Part shown: positions 34,124 to 47,900 of the stretch, piece by piece | How positions within the stretch are numbered: position 1 is the stretch's first letter | Layout: each line of letters opens with the position of its first letter | Origin: Nautilus pompilius | Taxonomy: Eukaryota; Mollusca; Cephalopoda; Nautilida; Nautilidae | DNA: 64,000 nt | Reading direction: 5' to 3' | NCBI GenBank assembly: GCA_018389105.1 | Contig: JACATO010001080.1 | Location: forward strand, 124,001 to 188,000 | Notes under the pieces: model-generated | Told to the model about the DNA's origin: nothing | What the model saw: only the letters and a program-made list of their open reading frames with translations | Databases searched by the model: none | Position numbers and translations under genes: made by a program

Positions 34124-37100
34124 ACTTAAAGAAAACAATCAGAATTACTTGGGTGATTCAGTAATTTTTGACACCATTTTGTATGTGTATAGCCAGCATT
34201 TACTAACACAATTAAGTACAAGTGCAATTTATTTGACACACTTTCTTTTAGAAAATGGAGAATATTAAAGATGAAGATGGATATTGGTTAAGGAATGAAT
34301 ATCTGTTATTTCTATTCTGCTGCCTGTCCCTAGTATCATAAGTTGGGGGTTAATTCAGAGATTTAAAATGAAAATAAGTTGGTTTGTTTTTAGAAATTGT
34401 TCACCTAGTGAATCAACATTTTGGAAATGTTTGTTGTTTTTTTTTTAAAGGAGCATATGTATAATGGGGTTGGACGTTTAGGTTAGTTTGGATTTTAGGC
34501 CCCACTGAGTATCTATTTCTGGATATGATTTTTTCGCAAATCTAATATATATTTTCAGGTGTTTTTGCATCTGTTTGTTACTCTTTCAACAGCCAAATCA
34601 TAGCACCCAGATTTTTGGTGTAGGTGCTTCAGAATCCGGGCAAGGATTAAAAAAGGTAGCTTTTGTTGACTTTGACGCCAGGTACTAGTACCCTTGGATC
34701 CTGCCTTTGATCCTGAGGTACCTTCCTTATTATTTGATGCTGCTAGGTTGCTTATTTTGAATGATTGCAGTCAACTAAGTGTAATCTGTAAGGCTTTTTG
34801 AAAAACAGCTTTTGATGGCCTCAAAACAGCTTTCAATCCAGCACGCAGGAGCTTAAAACCGTAAGCTAACCAAGGGCTCAGAGTCACTTCGGCTTCACAG
34901 TGCTCATTCAACTTAGAAATGGCCACAGATTTCATTTTTTCAACAGTCGGCCTTGAAGGGAATTGGAAGCCATCAATGACAGGTTTTGATATCATACACA
35001 GTATAGCTTTGAAAACTAAGAATAAAAATTCATTTGTTAGTTTTCCACAGGTTTGTCATCGTCTCTTAATCTAGCCCTGCGTGTTGGCCGGGTATTTCTT
35101 CAGATTCCCGAACAAGTCAATTGAAACAACCATTATGCAATTTAAAAAAAAAACCTGTGTTTCCTCAATTCTTTTTTCAAGATAAAAAAAATAAACTGGA
35201 CTCTTACAGAACAAAGTTAAATGTACAACTTATAGAATGCTAAGAAATGTGTCATTAGCAGCAATTGAATGTTCATTCATATTTTTGTGTTTAAACAAAT
35301 AAAGTTTGTTTTTTAATTGATATAATACTTTTTTTTTTATAAAAGCCAATTTGTTTCCCCTACTGTGCCAGGTACCCCAGCTAGTCTTTGCAATATTTCT
35401 ATATCTTAGGCTTCATATACATGCAATGCAGTTACTAGTGATGTTTTATTTATTTACATTTGCTTCCTGCAACTTTAAAATAGCAACAAAAAAAAAAGAG
35501 AGAGAGGGAAAAACTATCAGATTGTTAGTGTTAAGAGATCCATTGGTCCACAGTTTCCAACTAACAGAATTTGCTGTCAGACCCAATAATGCTATAAATT
35601 ATTATTAAAATCTGATGGTCCAGTGAAAGTAGAAATATTTAAAGTGTGAGATGGTTAAAAATCATTTTTGAAAACTACCTTTTGACAGAATCCTTTGTGA
35701 CTTTGGGCCTGTAGAAAAATCAGTGTTATTGGTAGTGTGTTATCTACAGGAAATAGTGGGGTAGTGTTGGCCTTTGCCATCAACTTATTACTAGTAGCAA
35801 AAACTAAACTAATGAACCTACATTTCAGCTTTCTCTCTCTGTCCCCATTGTCAGGATTTTGGTTCAAATTTCTTTGGATTGATATTATTACACTTGAAAA
35901 CTATCTTTTTTAGGCTTCAGGTCTGATTAGGGAAACAGGAAAGATTTCTTATTAGTTAGTTTTCCAACTAGTTGTAAGGGAAGTTCCCAGGATGGATTAT
36001 CTTCCTTTATGGACATTCAGAATCTGGGGGCAAATTATGTATTTTATGGATGAAACTTATAATAGAATCAGAGGGGTGGGGATATAAAACATCAGTCCAT
36101 TAAAGTTTATATTTCTGTTCTTTCCATCCTCTTAAATAGCGCAGCTTATTTTTGACACATTGGGTGGGGGACAGTTAGCTTGAACAAGACTACATTTCTT
36201 GCTTTAAAAAACTAGAAAATAAGTCTCTCTCCTTTTTTTTTTCTGCATCAGCCTTGTTAAAATTAATAAAGGCTGACAATGCAGTCAGTTATTTACTGAA
36301 CCATTACTCACTCTTAGTCTTAAACAATGCCTCCATTTGTCATATTTGTTTTGGTTACCACTCCTCTACAGTTCCTGTCACCTGTCTTTGAATTTTGTTG
36401 ACTGCTTAGAACCCCATGTTTCTAGTTTCCATCTTGAGAATCCAAACATAGCTGGAAGTGGTAATCAGATAGCTGGCATTTAAGTTTACTGAATGGTTGG
36501 CCAAGAGGGAGATTACTAGAATTTTCTGGAAGCGCAATATCTTTGTTATGTTTTTTGCTTTGTTAATGCAACAAACCACTCAACTGAACAAAATAGAAAT
36601 TTGTTTTATCACTAGAATAAGTAAGATACAGCATTAACCCATTACTATTAGGATTATCCTGGGGAGAGGGAGGGGGGACAAGCCAATATTGGCTGTTTAT
36701 TGAAGTCAGTTATCATGAACTCTTTCCCACACAAGATTTTACCCATGAAAGTACTGGGAGCATACAAGTTTACACAAAAATAAACATGAAAATAGTTTGG
36801 CCTTTTTTCTTCTTTTTTTCTAAATTCTGCATCACCATTTTAAAGTGGCCAGGGTTAACTCCTTTAGACTCTGGGCATATAAATGTAGCTGATGAAAGAT
36901 GCAATTCAAACAGGGAAGACCTGGCTAACCCCTAAACTCCTAACTAAAATTTCAAATGTTTTGAAGTATATAATTTATTAATGAAAAACGTTTCTTGATG
37001 GAGGTTTAAATTTCCAAATTAAGAAGCTTTTATTGTTGTTGGTTTTAAGTGCAAACATCAGCATTAAATTTTTCATAAAATGTAGTTTGTTTAGTTAGAT

Positions 37101-38479
37101 CCCTTGAGTTCGGAGTATTAAACAAAACCCACATTGGGTGATTATGTTGGGATGGAAAACGTTTATCGTTAAACAACATTAAATAAAGAAAAAATGCTGA
37201 TGGTCTTCCTGATCATCGTCATTTACAACTGCAGATGCAGTTAATGGAGTTTCATGGTTCCACGGTTACTGCCAGCAAATGTTCTATTCCTGTGCCTCAT
37301 GGAGTCTGGCACTTCATCTGGGAATGAAAAACCCCATGTTGACAGACTAGTACAGAAAGGTTCACAAAGGGGCTGTGCAGAGGGAAGTTTGCCAACCAGA
37401 GTCATTTCCCCAGTGGGCCCTCAGCTAAGCACATAGCAGGTTGGTTAGTATGGCAATAGGCCATCTATTATAATGTTTGGATATCATTGTATGCCCCAAC
37501 ATTTTTATCTGTTTTCCATTCTAGAAATTTAGCCCCTAAAGGATAATCCAGATTGTCACATCATTGTTTCACACTTGATCGACTTCACTTATTTAAAAGA
37601 AACAAAAAAGCTTGCTGAAGCTAAGGCTTTGCTTCTTTCTCACCCCCCCCCCCCTTGCCACCAAGTTAAACTTTTAGTAAGTGAAAGATTTGGGTATTTT
37701 AGTATGAGGGGAGAAGAGAAGAAGATAGTACAGTTGAATAAAGAAACAAACAGGATACTGATTTCTTCTTGGGTTGGAAGACTTAACAACAACTACAGGA
37801 AGAAAAAAATTGCTACAGAGGTCAGACTAATGACTACTGTGTAATGAATATAAGACTTTAAACTGTACATCACAATCACATGACACCATATGCAGTTTTG
37901 TATTATGTGTTAAATACTGTTAATAGAACTTGTAGAAACCTAATATGTTGGTTTGTAGCGGGCTGGTGACTGTGTCATTCCTTAATAATTGGATCAGGTC
38001 AAAGTGTTTTGCTTAACCTAATTAATGAAATGGACTTTACAATACAAAAGGGGAGTAACTTAAAGCTACTTGGGTGCTGCACGTTTTATGAATGAGAAAA
38101 TCTAATGATGGAACTAGAATCACCAGTCCAGTACTGAAGCAGGTACAGCCAATTGGTTACCAAAATGGGTTGTTGGGTAGCCAAATTTTCAAAGCATTTA
38201 ACAAAAAAAAATGTTTTGTTGTTGATTGTGTTATATTAACTTACTGTTGATGTTAAAAGTTTACTGTTTGCAACCACAGGTTTTCTAAATTCCTGTTGAG
38301 CTTCACTAATTGCAAACACAACATGAAACAACATAGCAATGTAGTCCTTTTAATGTCAACATTTAATAGATCTAGAAATAATGACAATGCATCAGACATT
38401 TAAATTTTAGTAAGCAGAGTAATAATATTAAGTGGTTCATGAGGAGTGATGCTTATCTCACCTTAAGCTTTTAAAATCA

Positions 38480-38745
38480 TGTTCATAGGTGTTAGGCAAT
38501 GGGGTTTACTGGAAGGGTCCCACTGAGGTAAGCGTAAACTTCAGCAGCATAATGGAGTGAAGTTTCATCATGTTGGACGATCCTATTATTCAACAGGCCA
38601 CCATCTAAAGATGGAAAACTTTGTAGTATCTTTAGGTAAGTGTCACCAGTTATAGTATTCTTTTGAAAAAAGGACTGCAAATTTTATCCCTGGTGAGAGA
38701 ATACCAGACATTAGCTTTAAGAGAGCCCATTTTGTGTTTTCTCAC
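38480..38745 (-). pseudogene. DDE (Tc1/mariner-type) transposase fragment
   Basis: The minus strand reads KANVWYSLTRDKI, then FFQKNTITGDTYLKILQSFP, then RIVQHDETSLHYAAEVYAYL. This follows the pattern of transposases with VWC-x-x-x-DKI-x-GPFFF ... TGxxYL-x-x-L ... FQQDGA-x-x-HY-x-x-x-V-x-x-xL. The Gln-Gln-Asp is changed to VQHDET but the Asp is kept. No helix-turn-helix part or ends are visible. It is a short dead fragment. Confidence 0.72.
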
Positions 38746-41700
38746 CTCAAGTGGACTCAGTGCACCCCATATTCAGCAGTTATATCTGTCTCTTCATTAT
38801 TTCTAATTTATTAAATAGTAAACCCTATCACTGCTCTCACTTATGTGAAGACAAGCAGGCTTGTGGAGTCAGCTAATTTTTACCATTTTATTGTAACATT
38901 ACTTATTGAGAGATACCTGCACTACGTGTCTTTGATTTTAAAGAATTATAATTATTTTTAAATTAAACTAAATTTGAAAATTCAAAAACATGAAAGAGAT
39001 GATGCTGAAAAATAAAGTGATTTGCATTTGGTGATAATGCTTAGTGAACTATTATCCCAACTTTTCATATATCCTTCTGCTTCACTTTGTTACCTTCAAT
39101 TCCTGTTTTTTAAAGAAACTGTTTAGATCTGGTTTCGAGATAGGTACAGTACAACTTCTGCACGCTTTTTAAGCTTTTTTGACCAGAAGATGGGCCCTCA
39201 GCATGTTTCTTCTTGCTCTCCTTCCACATCTAAAAACAAAGAATCTCATTTTGGTTTTCTGTGTACATGTGATGGAAGGTTCCACGGGTAACTCAACTGG
39301 TTTTCAGCTTTACCATTGCCCAAGAGCCCTTAACTACCTAGGTAACTCAGTCATTGTGGCTGACACCCCACACCTTCCCATTCTAACTTCCTGCTGTAAA
39401 ACATCCTTAGTCCTCAAAAGTCAGGATGGGGCTTTGACAAGAAGATTAATTTATGCATATATTGTGTTAGAAATAACTATGAAATAGTGGTTTGTTTGTT
39501 TTCTTGCATATGTTAGAACTCCATTTTTCAATTGGCTTTTAGATACAGGTATTTATAATGAGATACGACTGAAGGTTGCTTAAGTGTGCTTTTGTTATTT
39601 TACCTGTAGTGTTGTACCCTTCTTTCCTTCCAAACTGTACAACAACAGGGTGTTGTGACTCTCAGGTTTTAAAGCTGGTCTACTGATAAAAAAAACTGTT
39701 CCCACAAAGCACATGCAGTGTTGTACAGTTTGTTAGGTTTTACATTGTGGGAGTAAATTTTATGCCCTGGATTTCTTGGAACTGGCCTCTAACCCCTTCT
39801 CTTTTGTGTTAGAATCCATACCCTCCATAAGTTCTAACCACCACCATCCCCGTACCCAAACAGACCCATGCCTAGAGAAGTAGCGTCTCGTTATCTGGTT
39901 CTCTTAAAGGAAAATTTAAAAAAAAATTTTTTTTTTCAAATTTCTGTTTTTGATTACAATTTTTTTTTAAAAAATCTATAGTTAGGAGTTTGTTTGAGAT
40001 ATCTTGCATCACTAACTAATTATTGCTAGAAGTTCCTATGTTGCTTCGAGTCTCCTTTAAATAATGTAATGAAAATAAACAGAACAAATTTTAATTAGCG
40101 TTATGAGGCAGTAGCTAATGATTAGCAGGCTGCCTTGATGACCTGCATTGCTCATCTGGACAAGTGCATATATCAGCACCTTTTATATGCTAATTCCATC
40201 ACGTGGTTATTGCTGTGTTGTGATCTGTAAATGAAAAACTTGGGTTGGTCAGTCTTTATGAGTAATACTTTTGCCATATCATACCACAAATAGATTGTCT
40301 TTAGTTCACTTCATTGTGGTTTTCACTGGGTTAGATTTTTTTTTTTTTTGATGTAGACATTACAACTTTTATTTTAAATTGGTTACTTTTCTTTTCTTAA
40401 TTGTTAGAACTCTCATTTTCATTTGGTTAGATCCTATATCTTTTTCCCCCTTATACTAGACCTGTTTATAGCTTTGTTTTTAATATACATTTTATTACTA
40501 TCTCGTTATAATTTTCTTTCTCAGAAGTATGGAACATACCATGTAATTCTTAGTTCATTTTACATTATTTTTTCACAACTATTGAAATATTATTAGTAGA
40601 TATTGTAAATTCCTTTATCTTTTTTAAATATCCTCTTAGATAATATAATTCACAGTGATTATACAGTGGGAGGGAGTATTTCTCAAGCCTCTGTTTCATC
40701 AAAGTAGCCAACTTTTGTTTTAATTCTTTATATATAACATCTGTTTTTTTTTTTACCTTACTTATAACCATCTACTTGGTAACAGTAGTATTTGTGTTGA
40801 ACTGGCTGTATATTTAGTCAAATATAGCCATAATGCAAAACATGGGGTTGGAGCAATTCAGATTTGGCATAACAAAGGGTTATACTAGAAAGAAGACACC
40901 ATGTGTCACACACAGCCTCTGTGGCCCAACCTCTGTTGAGTAATACAGATTTGAAGAGTAGTTGGGTGGTATGCAGAGGGTTAAAAATAACTGCTTTGAG
41001 AGGTTCCGCTTGTAATAACGATCTGTTTGTGTTTTCTATTTACTTTTTTTTCTTATAAATGTTACATGTTAATTTTCAGTTGCTTTGATCCTTGTTTTTG
41101 TAATAGTTTCAGTTTGAATCATTCAGATCAAGGAAGCAATAAGAGAAGGAAACGGCTCAGAAATGTATTTTATCACGTCTGTACGGCAAATGCAGGTTAA
41201 ATCAAAATTGAAGAGGTGTTAGCCATTTGTTATTGTGTTTTTTAAATAGATGATGTTATTTTCTTTAATTAAATAATGAGAGAGAGAGAGAGAGACTCTT
41301 GAACAGCATTTTAACCAAGAAGAGAACTTCACTTGACCTCATCATGCTGGTTTAACTTATTTACTATTTTGTGTGATGATGTCGTGCAACTGTATTGACT
41401 CTGGAAATATCACATGGTGGCAGACGTTTGGAAGAATAAGACGGGGAACTATTTAAAGCACTTTTCTTTTAAGTATAAATTTCTAGAAACGATAAAGGAT
41501 GTATTTAAAACAATTTTTTCAGGTATATTGTTGGAGCCTGCGAAAATAACAAGTAATCAATGCATCTTTCAGCATTGATTTGTGTGGAAATGTCTATAAG
41601 TTTCAATCACTCAGAAGGACCCGTGTGTTTGGAAAGAGTAATTATTTCATGCTCCTCAAAGAACAGATAAATCTAAGCCTAGTCAAGAAAACAGGCCAAA

Positions 41701-42352
41701 TAAAAAGCTGCTTTAAAAATCTGGAAGATTGGGGGGGGATACATAACCCATGTGCACATGTGTTCTATGGGTGCAGTTGTTCTGGTTGGCTTCCTAAAAT
41801 CTGTAATCTTTCCAAGGTAAATTCTCTGAAAACTCTCTTTGTTCTGTGTGTGTGTGTGTGTGTGTGGGAGGTGTGACATCACCAGAAACAGTGGAGATGG
41901 AGAGTGGGTGGAAAGGCGATAAACAGAGCCACATCTGAAGCAGTGTTTGTGCTAAAACTTGGCAATGGTCAGGGTCTTACTATCTCTTGCTAAACCGAAG
42001 GTTAAAGGGTTTGGACAGGCGACCACTGTTGGTAACAAAGGTCGTCCTGGTACTTACAGGCAGTTAGCCAGACCCCTGCCTACACACACACACACGCACA
42101 CACTAACATTCATCGTCTGCCTTTTAAAGAAATCATGCGTTAGAACATAAACCATTAATTGTGGCATTGTATTCATCTCAAGCTCTTTTCAAAAATCAAA
42201 ATAGCCACCTTTTGTGTAATAACTGTTGCACATATTTTGGGTATCCTGCTCAGTAACTTTTCACAATATTACCTTACAGGAAATCTTCATTCCTCTTGCA
42301 AGTAGTTCTATAGCTGATTGCTATTGTTTTTTTTTTGTACAATGATATCTAC

Positions 42353-42578
42353 AGGGGAGACAGTCTCGGTGAGGGACCAAAGTGCCACAGTTCCTGTTAG
42401 TTAGGGCTCAGCACTGCCAACTTTGGCAGGGAGATTCCTATTAGAACTCTTCATCTATTAGCTGGAGGAGGAACCCCACACACACGTGCCCAGCTGATGG
42501 ACAAGAGCAAGAAGAATGTATACCAAAGAGATACATGAAACTGAGTTGGTCTCCATTTCTTAGGCCATTCTTCTAGCA
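42353..42578 (-). repeat. SINE family A copy, minus strand
   Basis: GGGGAGACAGTCTCGGTGAG at the left edge and the internal TTCCTATTAGAACTCTTCAT and CAGCTGATGGACAAGAGC segments match the other copies. GAGTTGGTCTCC lies near the tRNA-like end, which is degenerate here. Confidence 0.55.
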
Positions 42579-44919
42579 CACACATTACTTAAAACCAGTT
42601 ACTTCACGTATTTTGCTCCATGGTGCAGTTCCAGTATTATTTAGTCCAATCAAATAATTTTTTCTTGTTACCGCATCCATGCAAAGGGCTTTCTAACTGC
42701 TGCTACTCAATCAATCCAGTCTCTTTCAACCATCTTTTGGTGGTAGAGGTTGAGATGCTGGCTGTTGCAAAGGAATTGTGGTCAGCAGTTGCAGCAACCT
42801 TTCTTTCTGTTTCATGGTTTTATTCTTTTGTTCCCCGGCCTTTAAGTTTATGACTGAGCCAGTTGACTTCATTCTATAAATGGCTGTTTGCACACCACTC
42901 CATGTAATTTCATCTTCCTTGACCATCTTTATGAGGGGCAATAATGAATGGCAACCTTGCTCCCATGGAAGTTTATTTTCAGGTGTTTTGTTTAGCTGCC
43001 AAACAAAACAATAGCATCAAAATTATTAGTAAGAACAATATTTGATGAACACAATAACGTCATGTCTTTAGTATGAGCTAAATTTAACAGTCATAGAGAT
43101 CATTAGCCGGCTCCGTAATTATACACAAAAATCCTGAAATGATAACAGCATAGTTAATGCTTTATTTGTTCTGTCACCGGTCTCATTGGTTTCTATTGCT
43201 TTTGTTGTTTTTTGTCTGGGATGATGCGTTTTCATTAAAAGTAAAGTGGAAAAGCAGATAATTGTGTCTTTGCATGGCAGAATTATTATTTTGATGCTTG
43301 TGTGTGTGTGTGTGTACATTTGTGAAAATCAGAAAGGTGATAAAATATGTATTTTACCATTTTTGCATGTAAACTATTCACCCAACAAAAATTGGCAATG
43401 ACCTGTGGAATATGAGATGAGTTTTTACCTGTTGATAATAGAGAAAACATTCCCACAATGCAAGGCAACGTTGTGCTTGGCTGTGGCAGTAATTAGTACT
43501 TTGTTTAAAGTTGACTGCTGAAAAGCCCATTAAGGCTAATGACATGGATCCTGGTCACTGCACCAACAATAAGCAGAAAGATAATCTTGTACCACATATT
43601 TATGCTGGGAAGTCATCTTTAGTAGTATTACATAGTGGGAATATTTGCTTGATTATCAGCAGCGAATAATTTTTTCAGAAAAGATAAATTAGCAGCAAAG
43701 GGAGATAACTTTAATTTAAAAAAGACTGCAATCCTTTTTTTCTGCATTAAAACATTTAGTCCACTACTTAAGGCTTTAAGTTACATTGTAGAAGGACAAA
43801 TGTTATGGATGGATTGACACGCCTTCTCTCAGGTCCATAAGTATCCAGAAATAATTTATTTGATGGTTACTTTTTTGTTATTTAGAGACCTTTAATTGAA
43901 AAAAAAAAATTGTAAATTTAGCGAAAAAAATTCATAATAAAAATTATTGCGTCACCTTAATATTGTTGAACAAAATACTGAGCATTCATTATGTGTGTGC
44001 TACAACGTAAAAATAAGAAGTAAATAAACCCTAACCTGCCACCACCCACTCCACAGAGAGTTTGTGTTTTGCATAAAGTGAATAGCGGAGCCATTGATCA
44101 TGTTATTTCATATCTGCTAGGGAATAACCTGATTTCCTTTGGTAAATAAGTTGTCCATTTTCTTCCGACTGCAGTCTGTACTATGTGCATTGGAGTGAAC
44201 AGGATCATTAAAGGAGGCAGATGCAAGAAGTCACATAAAGGAAAAACAAAATGGCAGGGTTGTCATGGTGTTGGTAGTGTTAACTTGCAGCACACATTGA
44301 TTAAAGTTAAAAACCAGTGATTTACTTCTCAGGCTTGAATGGGGAAGATGCATTTTTCACATGGCCACTCGACTGATTTTAGGACCTAAAATTCTTTTGT
44401 TCCAGAGTCGAGAATGTATCCTAAAGACAGTTGAACCTTTTACTAAGGTAAACATTTAAAGAGTAAAATAAGTTAGAATGATTTAAAAGCTAAAGGTTTG
44501 TGATATCTGAGACAATAATTAAAGCAACTATTCTATAATGCAATGCTATTAAAGTCAACAAACTATGCAGCATCATTATAGCTCAGCTAAAAAGATGCTT
44601 TCCAGAAATTGCATGATGGTTTTACACAACACTACAACATTTAGTGCTTACATGGGTAGCTTTTTTTTTTTTAGTTGGACTTTAGGAACGTTTCTTAATT
44701 ATGGGCAGATAGTACATTGTTTTGAATTTCACATAATTCTACTTTAATGCTTAAAAACATGTCAGTGACTATTACTCTTGGTGTAGTATTAAAAATTGGA
44801 ATCTGAAGTGATAAGAATATGTGCAAAGATACTGAACAATTGTCTGCTGCTATCTATTATCTATATGCATGTTGTCGTGTAACATTTGTTAGCTCTACCT
44901 ACTAGGGATTGTCACAAGG

Positions 44920-44989
44920 GATTGTCACATGAGACCCTGGCTGAAATGGCAGTGCTATAATGGTATCTGGTTAGGTTTCATTTGAATGT
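44920..44989. repeat. Hairpin MITE, family C copy 4
   Basis: ATTGTCACATGAGACCCTGG, AATGGCAGTGCTATAATGG and GGTTAGGTTTCATTTGAATG align to copy 2 in the same orientation across its full length. Confidence 0.68.
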
Positions 44990-46874
44990 GCATAGTATAT
45001 GCATACATATGGCAATGTCAGTGTGATAAGAGTTAACATAATTTTTTTTTAATGTTTCTTTCTATTTTATTATTTATAATCTCAGATAATACACATTCAA
45101 ACAAGTTGGTGGAGCTTAATGTGCAGCGCATGGACTCCCCGCTCATGTGCATACATTTAAGACTACATGTTGTAACTTTTAAAATGATGATTCATAGTGA
45201 TGTTGAAATAAGTGCGACCAAGCTGATAGCTATTCTTCCTGCTGTATACCGTCTGAAGGTGCATTTGAACTGCACTGTCATTCAGATATGCATTACTCAG
45301 CACAGACTGAGCCATTGGGACTATGACACAAAGTACCTTTCTCATTAATGTAGTCCATTGTGATGGAAAATCTGTATTGTCCAACCCCAAGTGTATTACA
45401 TTTTAAATGTCTTTGAATAAATGTACAACACTAATACTAGTGCTTCTACGCTGGTGTGCAAATGTATCACAGGTGGTATACGTGAGGAAAAAATGACAGG
45501 ATATGGACAGTTAATAAGAAAAGAAAGTTGAATGAAAGAATGTATTGATGGTACTCCATTAGGTAAAGCTGTTTAGGTAGACAAAATTAAAATTGGCATC
45601 ATGTGAAAGATACTAAACTGAAAAACATTTTTAGAAAAGAATCTGGAGCTTAGGTGCCTGTCAGGGTACATTGTCAGAACAGATGCATAAGTGTTTTGAA
45701 TAGATGGTGGCTTCATATAGTGGAGAGCATTACTGAGAAAAGACACTGGAGTATTAGAAAGAGTCTGGCAAAGATTTTCTAGAACATTTTCAGCCATGAA
45801 GCATTTAAGCAGAAAAAACTAAAACTGATAAATTCTAGATGAGGATTTCAAAAATAACAATGATTTATGAGCAAGCAGACGACAGCACAAACCGATAAGT
45901 TCTGTGGTTAAGGTCGAAGTTTCAGCACAGGTTGGCAATAGAAGCAATGCTTCCTGGTAGCAGAATTGTAGCTAATAATGGAAAGTCATTGCTGATGTGT
46001 TACTTACAGAAAGTAGAAGGTAAATGCCAAGCTTTCCCACCATCTTAGTTGTAAGTATACCAACTATTGGTTTTGATAATGTTTTCCTATGGCCATCTTC
46101 AGAATTTAGTCCTGAGAAAGATTGTTTTGTAGAAATTTATGTTTGTGGGCTGAGTTAATACTGAACCCATGACAGACAATCTGTTGGTAACCAAGAGTTT
46201 CTTAACAACACTAGCTCGTGGTGCCAAGCAGCAGGAAGCAAATGTTTACCTGTGTGCCTTGGTTTAGTGGCATAGAATTACCTGTTCTCATGTTTGTGTA
46301 GAAGCAGGCAAATGACATTATCAACTTCTGTGGTGGAAAACCTGCAAGAACAATCATTCTTATTAGAAATACAGGACAGGAGAAAACTAAAAAATAAATG
46401 AATGACAATAATAATAGTAATAACATAGAACAAGCAGGCATAAGAGGGTGAGGGAAATCCTGTTTCTGTTCAGAATGGTTTGGTCCTGCCCACTGGAGAC
46501 TGAACTACAATTGCCAGAACAATCAGTATATACACTATGCATTACACTAACTTGTAGCCTAAATATCCCATGTGAAAAATTACAGGCCTGACTTTAAAAA
46601 TTGCCTTGCGCCTTTTTGCATGAACCCATGGTCTTGAACATTTGACCTTGAGAGATAAGAAAGTGAGAATGGATGAATTTGACCAAGCCATCTTATTTAA
46701 GTCAATTCATTGAACAAGCAGGTGATACTATCACATCGCCAGACACAGGGGAGCATCATACCACCCAAATCCCACATGAAAGCATCAAATTAATAATTAT
46801 TTGTTGACTGTTACCTCTTAATGCTGCACGCGCACACTTAAAAAACATTTTTATTTACTTATTTTAATTTTTAG

Positions 46875-46990
46875 CCAGAAAGTACAAGTCAGCACCTGTA
46901 GATGGGGAATGTGTCATCAACCCTCCTGACTTTGCTGCTTTCCAGAGAGAGTTGGCCCGATCTTTTGTGACGAAGAATTCTGATTCAGAG
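46875..46990 (+). CDS. SKAP-like: Exon of the SKAP-like gene: charged region preceding the tyrosine motif
   Basis: The acceptor is a run of T/A pyrimidine-rich sequence ending TTTTTAG at 46874 and the donor is GTAATG at 46991, a weaker but acceptable site. The 116-nt exon is open with entry phase 1 and exit phase 0. With the carried G it starts ARKYKSAPVDGECVINPPDF and continues through FQRELARSFV to an acidic end NSDSE. The local G+C and codon use are clearly higher than in the flanking sequence, and every other frame is poorer, which makes this the best coding signal in the window. I do not recognise a named domain in it. By position it should lie between the linker exons and the acidic YDDI exon, before the PH domain expected of SKAP or AFAP families. 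Confidence 0.75.
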
Positions 46991-47127
46991 GTAATGGACT
47001 TCGTTTACCTACCTGGCCGCTTGTAGCCCTCATCCTTGAATCTGGTTTCTGGAAGCAAGGTTTTCTATTTTCTGGTTATTTTTTCTTTCCACAAGAGCAG
47101 CACACGTATATATATATAATATACTGG

Positions 47128-47197
47128 GGTTGTTCAAATAAAACCCAACCAAATACAGCTCTGATCTTTCTGTTTTGTTTGCTTGGTTTTATATGAA
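47128..47197. repeat. Hairpin MITE, family C copy 5 (diverged)
   Basis: GGTTGTTCAAATAAAACCCA on the left and GCTTGGTTTTATATGAAG on the right form the same type of imperfect palindrome. The core differs from the other copies. It lies about 140 bases downstream of the exon at 46875-46990. Confidence 0.45.
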
Positions 47198-47225
47198 GGT
47201 TTCCTGTGTGTATGTATATATATAC

Positions 47226-47242
47226 ATTTATTATTATTATTA

Positions 47243-47302
<60 letters not shown>
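47226..47302. repeat. ATT/TTA trinucleotide microsatellite
   Basis: This is a nearly pure TTA repeat of about 25 units with one short interruption, seen directly. Confidence 0.95.
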
Positions 47303-47900
47303 GAAGAGACTAAATAAATATAAATTTTAGAAAAGCATTTTCATTTCATGGATCACTTCTCAGTTGACGACTGACCAGAAAAGTTTTTTTTTTTTTTTTT
47401 AAAGAAATTTTATTTGCCATCTCTATTAGTTTCCTACACCTGAGTTCAAAATTATGTTATGTACTGGCTGTGCTCTTATCGCTTGTAGTGCATTTCTTTT
47501 GAGATCAGGTGGAAAGAAGCCCTGGTTAAAGGCTACAGGAACGCGGACGGCATAAACAGGAGAGAGACAGCCCCCCCCTTCCCTGCCTTGTAAACTGTCA
47601 CTGCCACCAAGTTCGATGAATGTACCACCTGCCATACTAACCTGACAGCCAGCCAAATTACACATTTGCAATTATAAAATAGATTGTTTTAAAGGCTGAC
47701 AAACTTGTTGCTGAAATGTTATGGAATCTGTATGTGGGTGTTCTGTCGTGTGTGATTGGCCGTGCACCATAATAATAACAGTAATAATGCTTCCTTACAC
47801 TTATGCATAAAACTTGTGTCTGATTTTAAAAAGATTTCGGTTTTACTTAAACCGGTAGTTATGATTAGTATTTGTTTGTTTTGTTGTTGTTGTTGTTGTT

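Larger units (their letters stand above)
29747..46874 (+). other. Intron (17.1 kb) of the SKAP-like gene
   Basis: It is the largest intron in view, from GTAAAT to an acceptor ending ATTTTTAG at 46874. It holds hairpin MITEs (30159-30225, 44920-44989), SINE copies (about 30720-31000, 32366-32638, 42353-42578), an inverted-repeat MITE (33963-34123), a Tc1/mariner-type transposase fragment (about 38480-38745) and short CA/TG runs near 41844-41865, 42085-42102 and 43300-43315. The remaining long stretches (34130-38480, 38750-42350 and 42600-44900) are A+T-rich and show no exon or named repeat to me. Confidence 0.55.

Noticed and set aside
34771..34995. 74-residue minus-strand frame with varied composition
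   Set aside because: No family recognised, no splice context and no supporting neighbours; could be a decayed repeat.
45052..45390. Frames on both strands downstream of a hairpin MITE, possibly transposon-derived
   Set aside because: No motif of a transposase or reverse transcriptase could be identified on either strand.
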